NCBI GenBank assembly: GCA_030062745.1
Contig: CP099842.1
Span: 23,407,822-23,471,821 of the forward strand
Reading direction: 5' to 3'
Source of the DNA: Capitulum mitella
Taxonomy: Eukaryota; Arthropoda; Thecostraca; Pollicipedomorpha; Pollicipedidae
DNA: 64,000 nt
The stretch's first letter is position 1. Each line of letters opens with the position of its first letter. Positions 48,101 through 57,752 of the stretch are shown in pieces. Made by a program: the position numbers and the translations under genes. A model generated the notes under the pieces. That model saw only the letters and a program-made list of their open reading frames with translations, was not told the origin of the DNA and ran no database searches.

Positions 48101-49070
48101 GACGACGCCATGTCCGAGCTCAAGGTTAGACTGCGGTCAGCGTCGGAGATTGGTGACCTGAAAATGTTCAACTTATTGTGCATGTCTTTTTCCGTCCATA
48201 CTTACATGTATCTGTAACTGGTGATGGTGTGGCAGTGTTTTTGTTGCAGTTTGGTCTGGACCCAGCGCTTAGAAATTGATATAGCTCTCCTTTTAGTTAC
48301 TTTGACACTCATCATTAGGGTGATGCAAAATGGTTCATAGCATTTTCTCCCTCGATGCCAAACATATGTATAGAACGTGTCCCGTTTGTTCGAATTGTTC
48401 TGTTGTCCGTTATCCATGCAGTATATCCATACTGGTCGTATTGCAAAGCAAATCAGTCATGAATATTGTCTGACATCGTCCTTGTGTCATTCTTCTGTCC
48501 AGCTGGGACGCTATTGGCCTCGGGACGAGAAGAAGCGCCAGTTGGAGAGAGCCCGCGAACGGAAGCAGAAACAACAGCAGCGCACCAAGATGGCCGCCGT
48601 CCCGGAGGAGGCCGTCACTGAGGAGATCAGCGGCATCAAAAGACAGGTACTACGCAACTTTCCGGGTCGTCGGACACAATGTTCTTCGTTCACTTCGTGA
48701 TGCCGGCCTTAACCTGCCATTTCGTTATGTTCGTCTACATATTGGTGTCTAGGATCTAGATGCATCTGAGATATATCTTTGTAAATTAACTTAGAGTGAT
48801 GCATGTATATATGTGAGTATGTATGTATGTATGTATGTATGTATGTATGTATGTATGTATGTATGTATGTATGCGTCTTGGTGAAGCTGTCTCTTATGAC
48901 GTGTCTCTTATCTGGTTTTACAGGGTGTGCATCAATTCGTAGAACCAAGCTTGCAAAGACGAAGTACGACCTCATCAATGCGAAAAAAGCCACACGGACA
49001 GGAAGAGTTCCTGAAACACACAAAACCGCCAAAAACTACGGATGCTCTGCTCTCAGTTACTACTGTTTAG
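39020..49070 (+). CDS. PDZRN3/PDZRN4-like (Slip1-family) PDZ-RING protein, 3' half of gene, 8 exons
   Basis: Join of 39020-39184, 40211-40348, 43387-43554, 44929-45024, 46558-46646, 46849-48124, 48503-48646 and 48924-49070. All introns are GT-AG and the phases agree throughout, giving 740 codons plus TAG. Visible order: second half of PDZ1 (residues 1-33, with HEDAV at the start of helix B), a linker with VSTQTE (about 56-101), complete PDZ2 (about 102-187, binding loop RLGLTL), a long disordered tail with the block [10 protein letters not shown]...RSTPLTLE, a basic block [18 protein letters not shown] followed by [17 protein letters not shown] and [14 protein letters not shown], and the C-terminus LLSVTTV. 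These blocks in this order are characteristic of vertebrate PDZRN3/4, which are about 1000-1070 aa and also carry an N-terminal RING and zinc finger. Family members are E3 ligase/scaffold proteins at cell junctions and synapses; that role is family knowledge. The N-terminal ~300 residues are not seen here. The C-terminal TTV is a class I PDZ ligand. Confidence 0.93.
39185..43386. other. PDZRN introns a-b and b-c
   Basis: Introns of 1026 and 3038 nt separated by exon b. No repeat or RNA gene is recognised, and GC patches occur near 40660-40980 and 41640-42000. Minor open frames are not accepted. The block at 42370-42860 (frames of 160-171 codons on both strands) is CpG-rich and resembles no protein. 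Confidence 0.6.
40211..40348 (+). CDS. PDZRN exon b: inter-PDZ linker with STQTE motif
   Basis: 46 codons, phase 0 at both ends. The acceptor is tgtggcacag|GGTGTG, with a weak pyrimidine tract, and the donor TTTGAG|GTAACC. It encodes [14 protein letters not shown], a proline-rich stretch, then a very acidic run ([13 protein letters not shown]). Vertebrate PDZRN3/4 carry a T/STQTD-containing linker ending in an acidic segment at exactly this place between PDZ1 and PDZ2. The exon is short and acidic, so similarity alone would be weak; the phase, motif and position support it together. Confidence 0.85.
43387..43554 (+). CDS. PDZRN exon c: first half of PDZ2
   Basis: 56 codons, phase 0 at both ends. 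The acceptor is gtgccctcag|GAGGTG and the donor ATCCAG|GTCAGG. It encodes [19 protein letters not shown], an acidic loop ([11 protein letters not shown]), then [10 protein letters not shown] and [22 protein letters not shown] is the carboxylate-binding loop, and [16 protein letters not shown] closely matches the IAAKDGRI...GDRIIQ signature of PDZRN3/4 PDZ2. Joined to exon d it gives a full PDZ fold. Confidence 0.93.
43822..43874. repeat. 12-bp perfect hairpin plus a third copy, in intron c-d
   Basis: GCAGGTAGATTG (43822-43833) and its exact reverse complement CAATCTACCTGC (43841-43852) flank a 7-nt loop. A further direct copy, CAGGTAGATTGCGC, lies at 43861-43874. It is within the PDZRN intron 43555-44928. 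It could be a transcript hairpin or the relic of a short palindromic element. Confidence 0.75.
44785..44830. repeat. Short GGGTCAGAC tandem repeat
   Basis: About four diverged units (ggggtcagacgggtcagacggggtcagggcgggtcagg) about 100 nt before the acceptor of PDZRN exon d. Purely intronic. Confidence 0.7.
44929..45024 (+). CDS. PDZRN exon d: second half of PDZ2
   Basis: 32 codons, phase 0 at both ends. The acceptor is gctgtcggcag|ATTAAT and the donor GAACAG|GTGAGC. It encodes [16 protein letters not shown] and [15 protein letters not shown], which completes PDZ2 (strand D, helix B, strand F). The Ile-Asn-Gly start directly follows DQIIQ of exon c. The upstream intron ends in GC-rich DNA with a short GGGTCAGAC repeat. 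Confidence 0.92.
45025..46557. other. PDZRN intron d-e
   Basis: 1533-nt intron with a GC-rich patch at about 45970-46150. No exon or RNA is recognised inside it. Confidence 0.6.
46558..46646 (+). CDS. PDZRN exon e: short post-PDZ2 linker
   Basis: 89 nt, entering in phase 0 and leaving in phase 2. The acceptor is gcgtcttccag|GGGAAT and the donor AATAG|GTCAGC. It encodes [15 protein letters not shown], then [14 protein letters not shown], and the first two bases of an Arg codon completed by the G at 46849. No domain is visible. It is supported by splice signals and by the only phase that reads into the long exon. It could be alternatively spliced, although skipping it would shift the frame. 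Confidence 0.8.
46849..48124 (+). CDS. PDZRN exon f: long C-terminal tail exon
   Basis: 1276 nt. The acceptor is tatggctgcag|GGTGGT and the donor CTCAAG|GTTAGA. It starts VVESLSPGG, then has a Ser/Gly tract from AGC/GGC triplets (46918-46970), a helical stretch [20 protein letters not shown], and [25 protein letters not shown] tyrosine motifs. Next come the family block [21 protein letters not shown] (from 47405), a CKNCRKC cysteine cluster (47603-47623) and [19 protein letters not shown]... to the donor. Third codon positions are almost all G or C, so every frame on both strands is unusually open. The frame stays open past the donor to a stop at 48217; the donor at 48124 is chosen because the next exon continues the conserved block (SELK|LGRYW). 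Confidence 0.94.
48503..48646 (+). CDS. PDZRN exon g: LGRYW block and basic helix
   Basis: 48 codons, phase 0 at both ends. The acceptor is tcttctgtccag|CTGGGA and the donor AGACAG|GTACTA. It encodes [20 protein letters not shown], then KQKQQQR and an acidic stretch ([15 protein letters not shown]). It corresponds to the MGRYWSKEERKQHL region of vertebrate PDZRN4, a strongly charged probable single helix near the C-terminus. Confidence 0.93.
48817..48873. repeat. (GTAT)n microsatellite in the last PDZRN intron
   Basis: About 14 tetranucleotide units inside the 277-nt final intron (48647-48923), ending about 50 nt before the acceptor. The open frame running through it is not the coding frame of exon h. 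Confidence 0.97.
48924..49070 (+). CDS. PDZRN terminal exon h with C-terminal PDZ ligand (TTV)
   Basis: 48 codons plus TAG at 49068-49070. The acceptor is tctggttttacag|GGTGTG, with a good pyrimidine tract. The correct frame reads [20 protein letters not shown], a Lys/Pro-rich stretch, and ends DALLSVTTV. Vertebrate PDZRN3/4 end in the same SVTTV motif, which fixes the frame. A different frame stays open longer here (48803-49090) and would mislead a naive caller. The TTV-COOH end is a class I PDZ-binding motif. Confidence 0.92.
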   Translation, partial: GVHQFVEPSLQRRSTTSSMRKKPHGQEEFLKHTKPPKTTDALLSVTTV

Positions 49071-49148
49071 TCTGTGTGTTAGAAACGTAAAGGTAAGTGT
49101 ATCACTGCCAGCTTGTGTTATTTTTATTTGTTTGAGAAGCCACTAGCA

Positions 49149-49154
49149 AATAAA
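49149..49154 (+). terminator. Poly(A) signal AATAAA of the PDZRN gene
   Basis: Canonical AATAAA 78 nt after the PDZRN stop codon. A GT-rich stretch (tgttggtagtctgtatgtgtgg, 49253-49274) follows about 100 nt later. It implies a short 3'UTR, with cleavage probably near 49165-49185. It is the first canonical AATAAA after the stop. Confidence 0.6.
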
Positions 49155-52100
49155 GGATTTGAAGCAGTTAAAAAGTGCAAAAAGGGGAGAAGCAAGCAGA
49201 TGATTCTGTTATTCCCGACAATTTGACCACTTCTCGGGTGGTAAATGAGGCATGTTGGTAGTCTGTATGTGTGGATGTGCCTGACAATCACTTTGTGAGC
49301 TTCCGATGGCCAGTATGGACACTAGGTGTCACGTCTGCTTCGTTTTCAGCTGCTGACGCTGCCCTCTTCCGCGGCCCCGGCCGGACACATCCCTGCCGGT
49401 CGTCTCCATACGATGCACTTCCGGGCTTGAGTGATACGCGACGCAGGCAGGAGAGCGCGGCGGCCCTCCGGCGCCGCGTTGGAGCTAGTCATCCAGTGTG
49501 TGCAGCGTGCGGGCTGGCCGGACAGGGCGTGCGAGTGGTGATCGCTGAGCTGAGTGGGGTGCGCCGCGAAGGCCGCTGGGCCGGTGTCTCGGCCTCTTGT
49601 TCTTCCTTTGAGAGTTGTGCAGAGGGCCTGGGCGGACTCCGAGTCGAGGTGCCGCTCGGCGGGCCTGCCGTCTCGGAGGGGGGCGGGGACCATCATCAGG
49701 GTATAGCCGGCACGGCTGCGGTCTTCTGTCTTCTGCGTCGACTCCGTGTTGCGCGCTCTGCGGGAGCGGGAGCAGCGGGGTCGACAGTCGGTGTCGATTT
49801 CGGTACTGTTCGGTCGCGATGTTTCGATATTTCGCCCGCGAGTCGCGGCTGAGGTTGTCGCGCGAGAGCGGTGCGGCTGGCTGACGCTGTCCGGGCCATT
49901 TGTTGAGGTGGTTGTGACGCACGTGGGAAGAGTTGTGACTTGCCATTGCGGACGTGGTGAGATTCGTGTGCCGCCACAAATACACTCCCGGTTTTGGCTA
50001 AATTTCTGCTTGGTAAGCTTTTGCCCGGGGCACCAGAGTATATACGCCGTGCATGCCTCACGCCAGTTTTCGTATTTCTGTGATTTTTGTATCTTGCGAT
50101 TCGCTTTGTGCAATGGGATTCAGTGTTGCGCTAAATATAAGAGCGTGGGATAAACTTTTACGCAGCCTTTTGTCATGTTTGGATATGAATTGTCAAGCGC
50201 ATGACATATGAGGATTGGCGGTTCCAAGCAACTCTGTACGAGCTGAGTGGTGCTATACACCATTGCTGGTTTATGAAATCATACACGGCCCAACACCGCG
50301 CTTGCCCAATCTCTATTTTGCTAGGCTGCCTCTTTGTTTAGCCTTTTAACGATGCTGGTTCCAGTAGCGGCTCGTCATTAGAAGAAACTGAGGAAGTGCC
50401 TCCCAGAAATGTCTGGAAATACAGAATTAAAATCGTACGTAATGCGCGTATAATAACGCCGTTTTCTAAAATTAAATGCATGATTAAACTGGATTATTAA
50501 ATTTTGTTCCCGCATTCATCAGCATAGCAGGGAACATGCCCGTAATGACGTCCCATACCGTAGATGCAGCCAGCTCAACCGCCTCAGCCAACGATAGATC
50601 CCGGTGTAATACAGCGCCTTTGGTGAGCGTCCGCGAAATTGCACGTCGGCCGCTGCCAACGCAACTTACAGAGCCCCAGTGTGGCGAGACGTCCCAGTGT
50701 GCTGTCTCTGGCCGCCGCCGTCCCTGCGCCACCGTCGAACTCACCGACGGAAGGAAGTTCGACTGCACGAGCTAGCATCAAGGGCGGAGAAAGGAATGTG
50801 TTTTAGGGCAACTTTTAATTGAAATACCTTTCAGCTACGTATCATTTCAAAGTGTTGTATATACACATATGTCAATGTTTGGGACGGTGTACAAATGATT
50901 CAACAATGGCTGAATGCCCCCAGCAATGACTATCATATCCGTTGTTGAAACGGAGAGTTCTATGGTGAGTGTTCGTCGTGGAGGAGAAGTTTTGCGCGGT
51001 TTCTTTGCAGATCCAGACAAAACACCGGAAGTGATGCGTCATGAAACATTTCTTTTCTTTTGTATAGATGCGTCGATCTGACAAGGGTCTGATATCATTT
51101 ACGGTTCCATAGTCAGACAACGTGTATAAGGCAGGCTGCCGTATATAGCAGTTTGGTGCTCCACTTGCGCTGTGCCTCAGGTGTTCGTGAGATCACGCTT
51201 CTTATCTCCCGTTTGCGTAAAATGTCACAAGGTGTGACGTCTGAATCACAGACAGCATGTCAGTGATAATCTGAAGACCCTCGTCGTAAAATTCAGTATC
51301 ACCGATCCATTAGATGGTTCAGAGTTAAAGATGTGGACCGTATATGGTAATTTAAACAACACAACCCACTGTAAAATATCGACTTCAGGATCGGATAAGG
51401 ACCCAGCCGCAATACCGGAGGGCTTAAACGGTATAGTCGATTCCCGGCGGAGAGGGGAGGATTCGGCTGTCTTCCCTCAAATTTCAGGAGCTATTGGTCC
51501 GCTTTTGTTGCAATAAATGGCATTTGATTTGCCTTCGCATAAGCTTTATTTTCAATAAAAAAAACGGAAGACAACAGCTGACAATTCATGGCTTAAAACC
51601 CTATAAAAAGGTGACTCGCAGTAATTTGCTGTAACTCCGACGTTCACGGACCGATATTGATGCCATTGAACGAATCGTGAGCCAATAAATATGGCTTCAG
51701 TTTACAAACTCGACTACAAAAATTTCAGAAAACTCAGAGGCATTCTTAGGAAGTGGAAGATGGACGGTGCCTTCCTGATAAAAACTTTCGTAACATGGCC
51801 TTAGACGCAACGGAGGAGACTGTCGTGACCGTCTCATGAGTAATTGGTGCTTTTCAATATCATGTGCGCGTCAACACTTTGCAGAGGCGATGGCAGGCGC
51901 ACAGAAGTGGGAGCACCGTTACTCGATGTCCTTTCGTGATAACTGGCTACGGAAATCACGCCAAGAACGGCATCGGGAGAAACTATAAACAAATGACGTT
52001 CAGACCAATGTTTGCATGCCATGAAGAAGGGAGACGTTTCCAGGGGATGAAAAATGGGGCTGCTCGATTCATCAAAAGTTTGAGAAACAAAGGGTTGTGC

Positions 52101-52620
52101 ACAAAATGAGTGTTTTTGCTAGTGATGTCTTACGTCATTAGTGCAAGGTACTGCAAACTGTTCGGATAAGAATCGTGGAGGCGGTATGACGGGCGTGAAA
52201 AGAAAGGCTGAAACAGGCAACGCACTTCTTCGTAGGAAGCTACGGAAAGTTGCACCATGTGGATCAGGCCTTTCCACACGATAATCCTGAGTGCGTCTCT
52301 GCCGATCGCTGTCGTCTTCCGTCTGTTTATCGTTCTTTGTTCGTTTACGGACTCGGAGAATTAGCCTTTAGCATGAAAACCGAAAACCTAGGCTCACCCA
52401 TGAAGGCAGTTATCAAGGACGTCATTCCTCCCAAGTATTACCAGCACACCTGTCTATTTCGGAACAGAATACAGGTACATAGTACAGGTTATGTTCGTGC
52501 TCCTCTCGCAGGCACCGGCTGCACTGTTGTGCATCGATGCATATTTTCATTTTGGCACAAGTTTATGACCGAATTTATAGGACGATTGAAAAGTATGCGC
52601 GAGACGTACAAATGTAACAA
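49155..52620. other. Intergenic DNA with an unexplained GC island at about 49350-49960
   Basis: After the PDZRN poly(A) signal, one GC-rich block at about 49350-49960 is open on both strands (193 codons plus, 255 codons minus). No domain or known family is recognised. The rest is AT-richer with no accepted gene. AATAAA strings at about 51513-51518 and 51554-51559 have no associated coding sequence. Confidence 0.5.
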
Positions 52621-52624
52621 AACC

Positions 52625-53525
52625 ATCGTATTGTTTTTGTTTATTTTATATTGTCGTATTATATTTATATTGTATTACAATCTTGGGGTTGTCCATTTGG
52701 CACAGTGGCTATTACGCCCGAGTCAAAGCTAGCGCGAGGTAAAAATGTAACACATACAAACAAACACACAAACACATCGTACGTACAGATCATAAAAGCA
52801 GTCACAATATTAATCCGCCATCGAGTCGAGCAGCATCTGTTTTAAATGGCGTGCAAAGCTCTGCTGGCGCATCGCTGTCAGTTCGGGGGGAAGCCGGTTG
52901 TATAGAGTGGGCGCACTGGCAGTGATAAGCCACCTTCCAGCCTCTGTCCTGAAGCGTGGGACTCGAAACAACCGGTCTTGCCTCGTGCTTCACTCTCGCA
53001 TCGCACTGTTCTGCTCAAAGACGGCCGCAAGTTGATGCCGGCTCTCCACACCCGAGTACCTTGTGTGCCAGGCTTAATGTGCAATAATCCACGACCTGCT
53101 CGCGCTCGCAGCCAGCCGAGTTTGTTGCGCAGGTCAGATACATGGTCAGATTTTCATCGGCCGAAAATTGCTGCAAAATCAAAAGACGAAAATCTTTCGA
53201 ATTTTGCCCCAATTTTTCTTTGACCCATTTCGGTAAACAGAAGTGTAATATCTGGCCCACAGGATTACTAGTGCTGTGATGAGAATGGTTAGGTGCCATT
53301 GGATAAGTAGTGCCGCATATGCGAGAAGCCAGACAGAGTGCCCCTACAGCGGCGGCTGATCGGTGACACGTGAGAATCCCAGGACATGGTTTCGTCAAAA
53401 ATCAAGCCCAGGTTTTTCGCTTCGTTACGAGATAACAGGACAGCTTCGCGAAAGATGGCTTGAAAGTTTGGTAGGGTGCTCAGATTTTCACGGTTTCCAA
53501 AGGTGATCAGTTCGGTTTTCAAGCG
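52625..53525 (-). mobile_element. Decayed 3' end of a non-LTR (CR1/Jockey-type) retrotransposon
   Basis: Read on the minus strand, 53522 downwards encodes KTELITFGNRENL, then EAKNLGLIFDETMSWDSHV, the typical RT thumb region of CR1/Jockey-type elements. Past frameshifts and stops it continues with a KVLGCGEPAS-like segment, then FRVPRFRTEAGRWLI, APTLYNRLPPEL and LKQMLLDSMAD followed by a stop (about 52820), the standard C-terminus. The 3' tail (52625-52685) is an AT-rich run rich in AATATAA on the minus strand. It is truncated just beyond 53525 and has at least one frameshift, so it is inactive. Confidence 0.85.
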
Positions 53526-54820
53526 TTATCAGATACTACATCGTATTTTTGCTAAAGTAAACTCAGGTCAGCCTTGAAATCAGCGGGTCTAGCTTCTACA
53601 GATCAGACTTGACCATAGGTCAATTTATGAACTGTGGTTCTAAATTTCATTTTTACTGTATCAAAAGGCGTTTCGGTTATTGCAATGTGCTCAAGAGCGC
53701 CAAGTGTATTCATATATCCCATTATGACCCATGTGAGCTCAGTATGCATTAGACAATCACGTTAGTGACCTGAACTGGTACCTTCGCAAAATTATCACCA
53801 CCTGTTTCCAATTTTCGGTTTTGTGGCAAAATGACATTGATAAAAATGACAAAGGTCAACTTAATTACTTGGACTGTAAGAACAAAATATCTTCCCAATC
53901 CTGCGAAAGCTAAGCTTTGTTATAGAGCTCTAGATTTGAAAACTGTTTTAAACTAGCTGTCAAGAATACCAAAAAGATATTAGGTGCCTCCCAAAAACAC
54001 AACCTGGCTCCGCCCTTGTGTAAAACAGAACGATGGAAATTTGTCACAACACGCAGAAGGAATAATTAGGAAAAGTCAGGGAAGTTCTGAAAATTGCGAT
54101 AAATAGGTTCGGCGTTATGAACAAAAAACCGAAGGGGCGCGGATTCAGCCTCTCCTGCCGGGAAAAGGGTTGAGGATCAAGACCGCTGCCGGGGCGATAA
54201 GCAGAAACTGATCCAGGACTTTTCGGGGCGGGTGATTTTTTTTAGGTAAACCAAAATTATATTCTGGGAACCCAAAAGCGCGCCGGAATGGCGCCAAACT
54301 CGATTGTAAGAACTGTTAAATCACGTGGAACGTTAAGTTGCATTGTGACGGGTGATGTCAAAACGACTCACGAGGGCGATTTGGCTCGTGCGCATTCGGA
54401 GGCGAGATGTCCATAATATATGGACATATTATGTTTTATTTTTAATATATTGTCAAGCGCACTGGAAGGGGGGCGCAAAGATGACCCCTCCATCTGTTCT
54501 TCTTCAAAATATCGAGAACGGATCGGTGCTGGTCTCTGTTACTTTGTGACATTTATGGCAAATGAATAACTCATCGATTGACGCAGAAAAAAAATCGAAA
54601 ATCGTCCGGGAATTTTTGAAGTTTGAATCATTTCAAGTCAAACAAACATAACAAAAATAACGGTGGGAACTTTGCGAAAGGACTTTCGTTCTACGTAAGA
54701 TTACTGTTTGAACATAATCAGCCGACATCATTCGGGCATAAATGATTGATGAACCAAGAGGAAAATCAAGGTCAGTAAGGATCAAGGTTACCAAAGGTTG
54801 AGGTCAACCAATTTGGGAGC
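53526..54820. other. AT-rich intergenic DNA; no gene seen
   Basis: AT-rich sequence containing a TTGACC-ATA-GGTCAA palindrome (53609-53623). No open frame of interest. Confidence 0.5.
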
Positions 54821-54821
54821 T

Positions 54822-55260
54822 GATCCAAATTTCCTTTGGGACATGTCGGTTTGTATGCAAAATGCATCCAAAGACCCTAATAAAACACACGTGTGCGCAT
54901 ATTGATTCGCTTACATATACATACACCAAGTGAAATTGGCCAGTAAAAGTCAAAGTCATGGAAGGTCAAGGGACTACTACTTGTGACCTGGTCCAGATTT
55001 GCATTGAAACATGTCGATTTGTATGAAACATGCATTCAAAGGTCCTGATAAAAACAAGTGTGCGCACATTGACACGCTTATATATACCAAATCCACTGGA
55101 GGTCGAAAGTCGATTATTTTGTGGCCTGGGTCAGATTTGCTTTGCAATTGTTTTGCTTTGCATCATGTCGATCTGTATGAAATATGCATTCGAGGACGCC
55201 TAATAAAAACACATTCGTCACATCGATACGCATACCTACATACATACATACATACATACA
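54822..55260. repeat. Tandem repeat of about 160 bp, three diverged copies, then (TACA)n
   Basis: The landmark atgtcg(g/a)t(t/c)tgtatg(c/a)aa(a/c/t)atgcat occurs at 54843, 55011 and 55165 (periods 168 and 154), each followed by an aataaaa(c)aca...gtgcgcacattgac-type stretch. A (TACA)n tract (55234-55260) and an AT-rich run follow. Non-coding. Confidence 0.75.
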
Positions 55261-55299
55261 TGCATGTTTATATATATATAGATATATATATATGTATGT

Positions 55300-56353
55300 A
55301 TGCATAATTATTACGTTTTATAGTAATCAAATCGTGCAATGGGGTTCATAACCGACTTTAGTGCAAAAAGTTAACATAAAACTTACTTTGGGTCGAAAAC
55401 TTCAGCCAAGGTCAATGAACTCGCTTCATTTCTTTTGATCTTGCGAAGGAGTAAGCGCTAAAAGTGATCAAATGTACCAATGTTGGCTATCCTCACTTAA
55501 AATACGCCAAAAGATGATTTTAGCGCCCTTATTTGCACTCCAGCTACACCAGTATCCAATTTGCTCGAAATTTGGATCTGCAAGAAACGAAAAACGACGC
55601 CATAGGTCAATGACCTAACATGATCTCTACCCGAAATTCTCAATCAGGACGCCAAATGAATGGAAGTTATCTTATTCCACGTCTCAACGTTCAAACACAC
55701 ACCCTTTACTCGTTTTGTTCGAAAGCCATATGGAATTGCCTGTACGGGCCGACAAAGTCCCAAAATTGACCTTTTCAAACCCATTTGACCTTGAGAATCA
55801 GTATGTGCATGACCTAGGGTCATGAAAATTGCACACCATGTAATTTTTAACCTTAAAGTTTCATGTCGCTAACTCTTTCCGTTTCCGAGGTCGAAGGGGA
55901 CACTTTTGTGCTCCCTTCCATTGCGTGTTGGTGCAAAACCACCTTCCACTGCGCTGAAGGCCGTTTCGTCGATGTTATAAGTCTTTTGAACAGAAGGGCA
56001 CCCATGTCCTACCACAAGAGCGTGCGATGCGAACTTCATGACGAGAGTCTGGAATGCAGGCCTTCGAACCAAATCATGCCATGTCATTATTCCACATACA
56101 GAGCAATATTTATATCATAATTTTTTGGATGTTTTTATATTGCTATTCTCGTTTTCATACTTTTTGTATCAGCTATTTTATATTGCAATTTCCGACAATG
56201 ACGTTCATGTCATGCGCAATAATCTGAAGGCGACATGAGTGATCGGTGAACCTGGCCAGGTTTCGTGCCACTAGTCTGATGGATAACGATATCAAACCAT
56301 TTCTAGGCATACCAGAGACAATCTTGAACGATTCAGGTAATGAGGAATGTTAC
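55300..56353. other. AT-rich intergenic DNA left of the tRNA array
   Basis: Contains a perfect IR-1, AGGTCA-A-TGACCT (55604-55616), and otherwise nothing recognisable. The sequence just left of the first tRNA is not clearly homologous to the A or B spacers, so the array probably starts at 56354. Confidence 0.45.
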
Positions 56354-56425
56354 TCCTCGTTAGTAAAGTGGTGAGTATCCCCGCCTGTCACGCGGGAGAC
56401 CAGAGTTCGATTCCCCGACGAGGAG
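56354..56425 (+). tRNA. tRNA-Asp(GTC), copy 1, diverged
   Basis: 72 nt with anticodon GTC in loop CTGTCAC. The acceptor stem TCCTCGT/ACGAGGA is fully paired, with discriminator G. The T stem reads CAGAG/CCCCG, with two A-C mismatches, and the D-loop has TAGTAAAGTGG in place of TAGTATAGTGG. TTTT follows two bases later (GCGTTTT), a Pol III terminator. It may be a weak or dead copy. Confidence 0.6.
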
Positions 56426-57680
56426 CGTTTTGAGAATGCGTTGCCCACGCTTGCTAAGTCTTGGTTGCCGAAAGACAACAAACTGAGTGTTGTCAGGAAG
56501 AGAAAGCTGTGCTGTTTGCAGCACTAACGTGTCATGAATAAGATACGCTAGGTTCTCACGTCCACGTCAGTGATGAGAACAGTACTAGGCCAACGTCACT
56601 TGCGGCACACTTTATTCTGTTGACGTCAGGTATTCGAGATAATTTTATGGAGGCAGTGCTCAGACCGGCCCCAGGCTGAGATCTCCCCGGCATTCAACGG
56701 AATGTACTGGGCGCACGGCACAGATCCCCGGTCATGCAATGTCTGTACACTGAATTCTAGCCATTTCCAGACAGAATTATCTATCATGTCGTCAGACACG
56801 GAGAACTACAGGCAAAGTTGGAAACGCGACTCAGAACTGTTTTAACGTCTTGGTATCCTAAAACGGCCGGCTCAGAGTCATGTTCTCTTCGGAATTTGAG
56901 AAACAGGTGTGACAGCGTTAAGACAGCGTTAAAATAGACGAGTTTGGGCGCCGAATGACCTCGTAGTCGGTGAGCCCCTAAGCCCCAATAACAAACCAAA
57001 ATAGGCGAGTTAAAAACATGGACTGTTCGAAATTCCTGATTAAGTATCAAAACGTAATGACGAAGAATGAGTTTCATGCTTGCGCCGAAGTTCAAAATGC
57101 TGTGGTCCTTGTCGAGGTGATTCTGAATCTCTACAATGAATGGATAAGTGCTCGTCATGGTATCAATGGCAATCTGGCTAACAGGTATGATGGCAGCCAT
57201 GCCAATGTTAGAAAATGTTAACGTGGCCCTTATGGTGTTATGTGGAAATAATTTACTCCAAATAGCCTGTGCCATATCATCCATCGAAATAATTTTACGC
57301 CCACGCTGATATGAGTAACCACAAATGTACATATTACGAAAAGAGGGAGCGTATATGTCTGTTTTCTACTCTACGCTGGTTGTTAATCAGTCGTGTCTTT
57401 TTCAGCGTTGTGTTTTATTCAGCACTTCAAAGGCAAAACAAAATTTACGTCAACAAAATGTTAAGTCCCAATAACCACGATGTACTGCGGGAAAAGGATA
57501 TGACGCAAAGGACATTCCGTCAGTGACAAGTCAGTGGTTCTTGAGGGTCCGAACGAGGACCAAGTACCTTCCTGGCACGAGGCTGACAGACACTATATCA
57601 AATATTTGTTGATACTCTCTGCACATGGACTTCAGGTATCCCAGGTACCGATTACGACCAATTAAGAGGAACAGTAGCAC
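56426..57680. repeat. tRNA-Asp array spacer A, copy 1 (no insertion)
   Basis: 1255 nt. It starts gcgttttgagaatgcgttgcccacgc and ends ...atcaaatatttgttgat...caggtaccgattacgacca. It is homologous along its length to 59023-60366. It supplies the empty site (ccacaaatgtacat, near 57319) for the MITE found in the second copy. Confidence 0.85.
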
Positions 57681-57752
57681 TCCTCGTTAGTATAGTGGAG
57701 AGTATCCCCGCCTGTCACGCGGGAGACCAGGGTTCGATTCCCTGACGGGGAG
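57681..57752 (+). tRNA. tRNA-Asp(GTC), copy 2
   Basis: 72 nt. Box A (TAGTATAGTGG), anticodon arm CCCGC-CTGTCAC-GCGGG and T arm CAGGG-TTCGATT-CCCTG are all intact. One difference from copies 4 and 6, GTGGAGAG for GTGGTGAG, lies at the D loop/stem. The acceptor ends ACGGGGAG, and GGTTTT terminates. Probably functional. Confidence 0.9.

Noticed and set aside
48803..49090. Open frame across the last PDZRN exon, in another frame
   Set aside because: It translates the GTAT microsatellite and misses the conserved SVTTV end. The frame starting at 48924 matches the family C-terminus.
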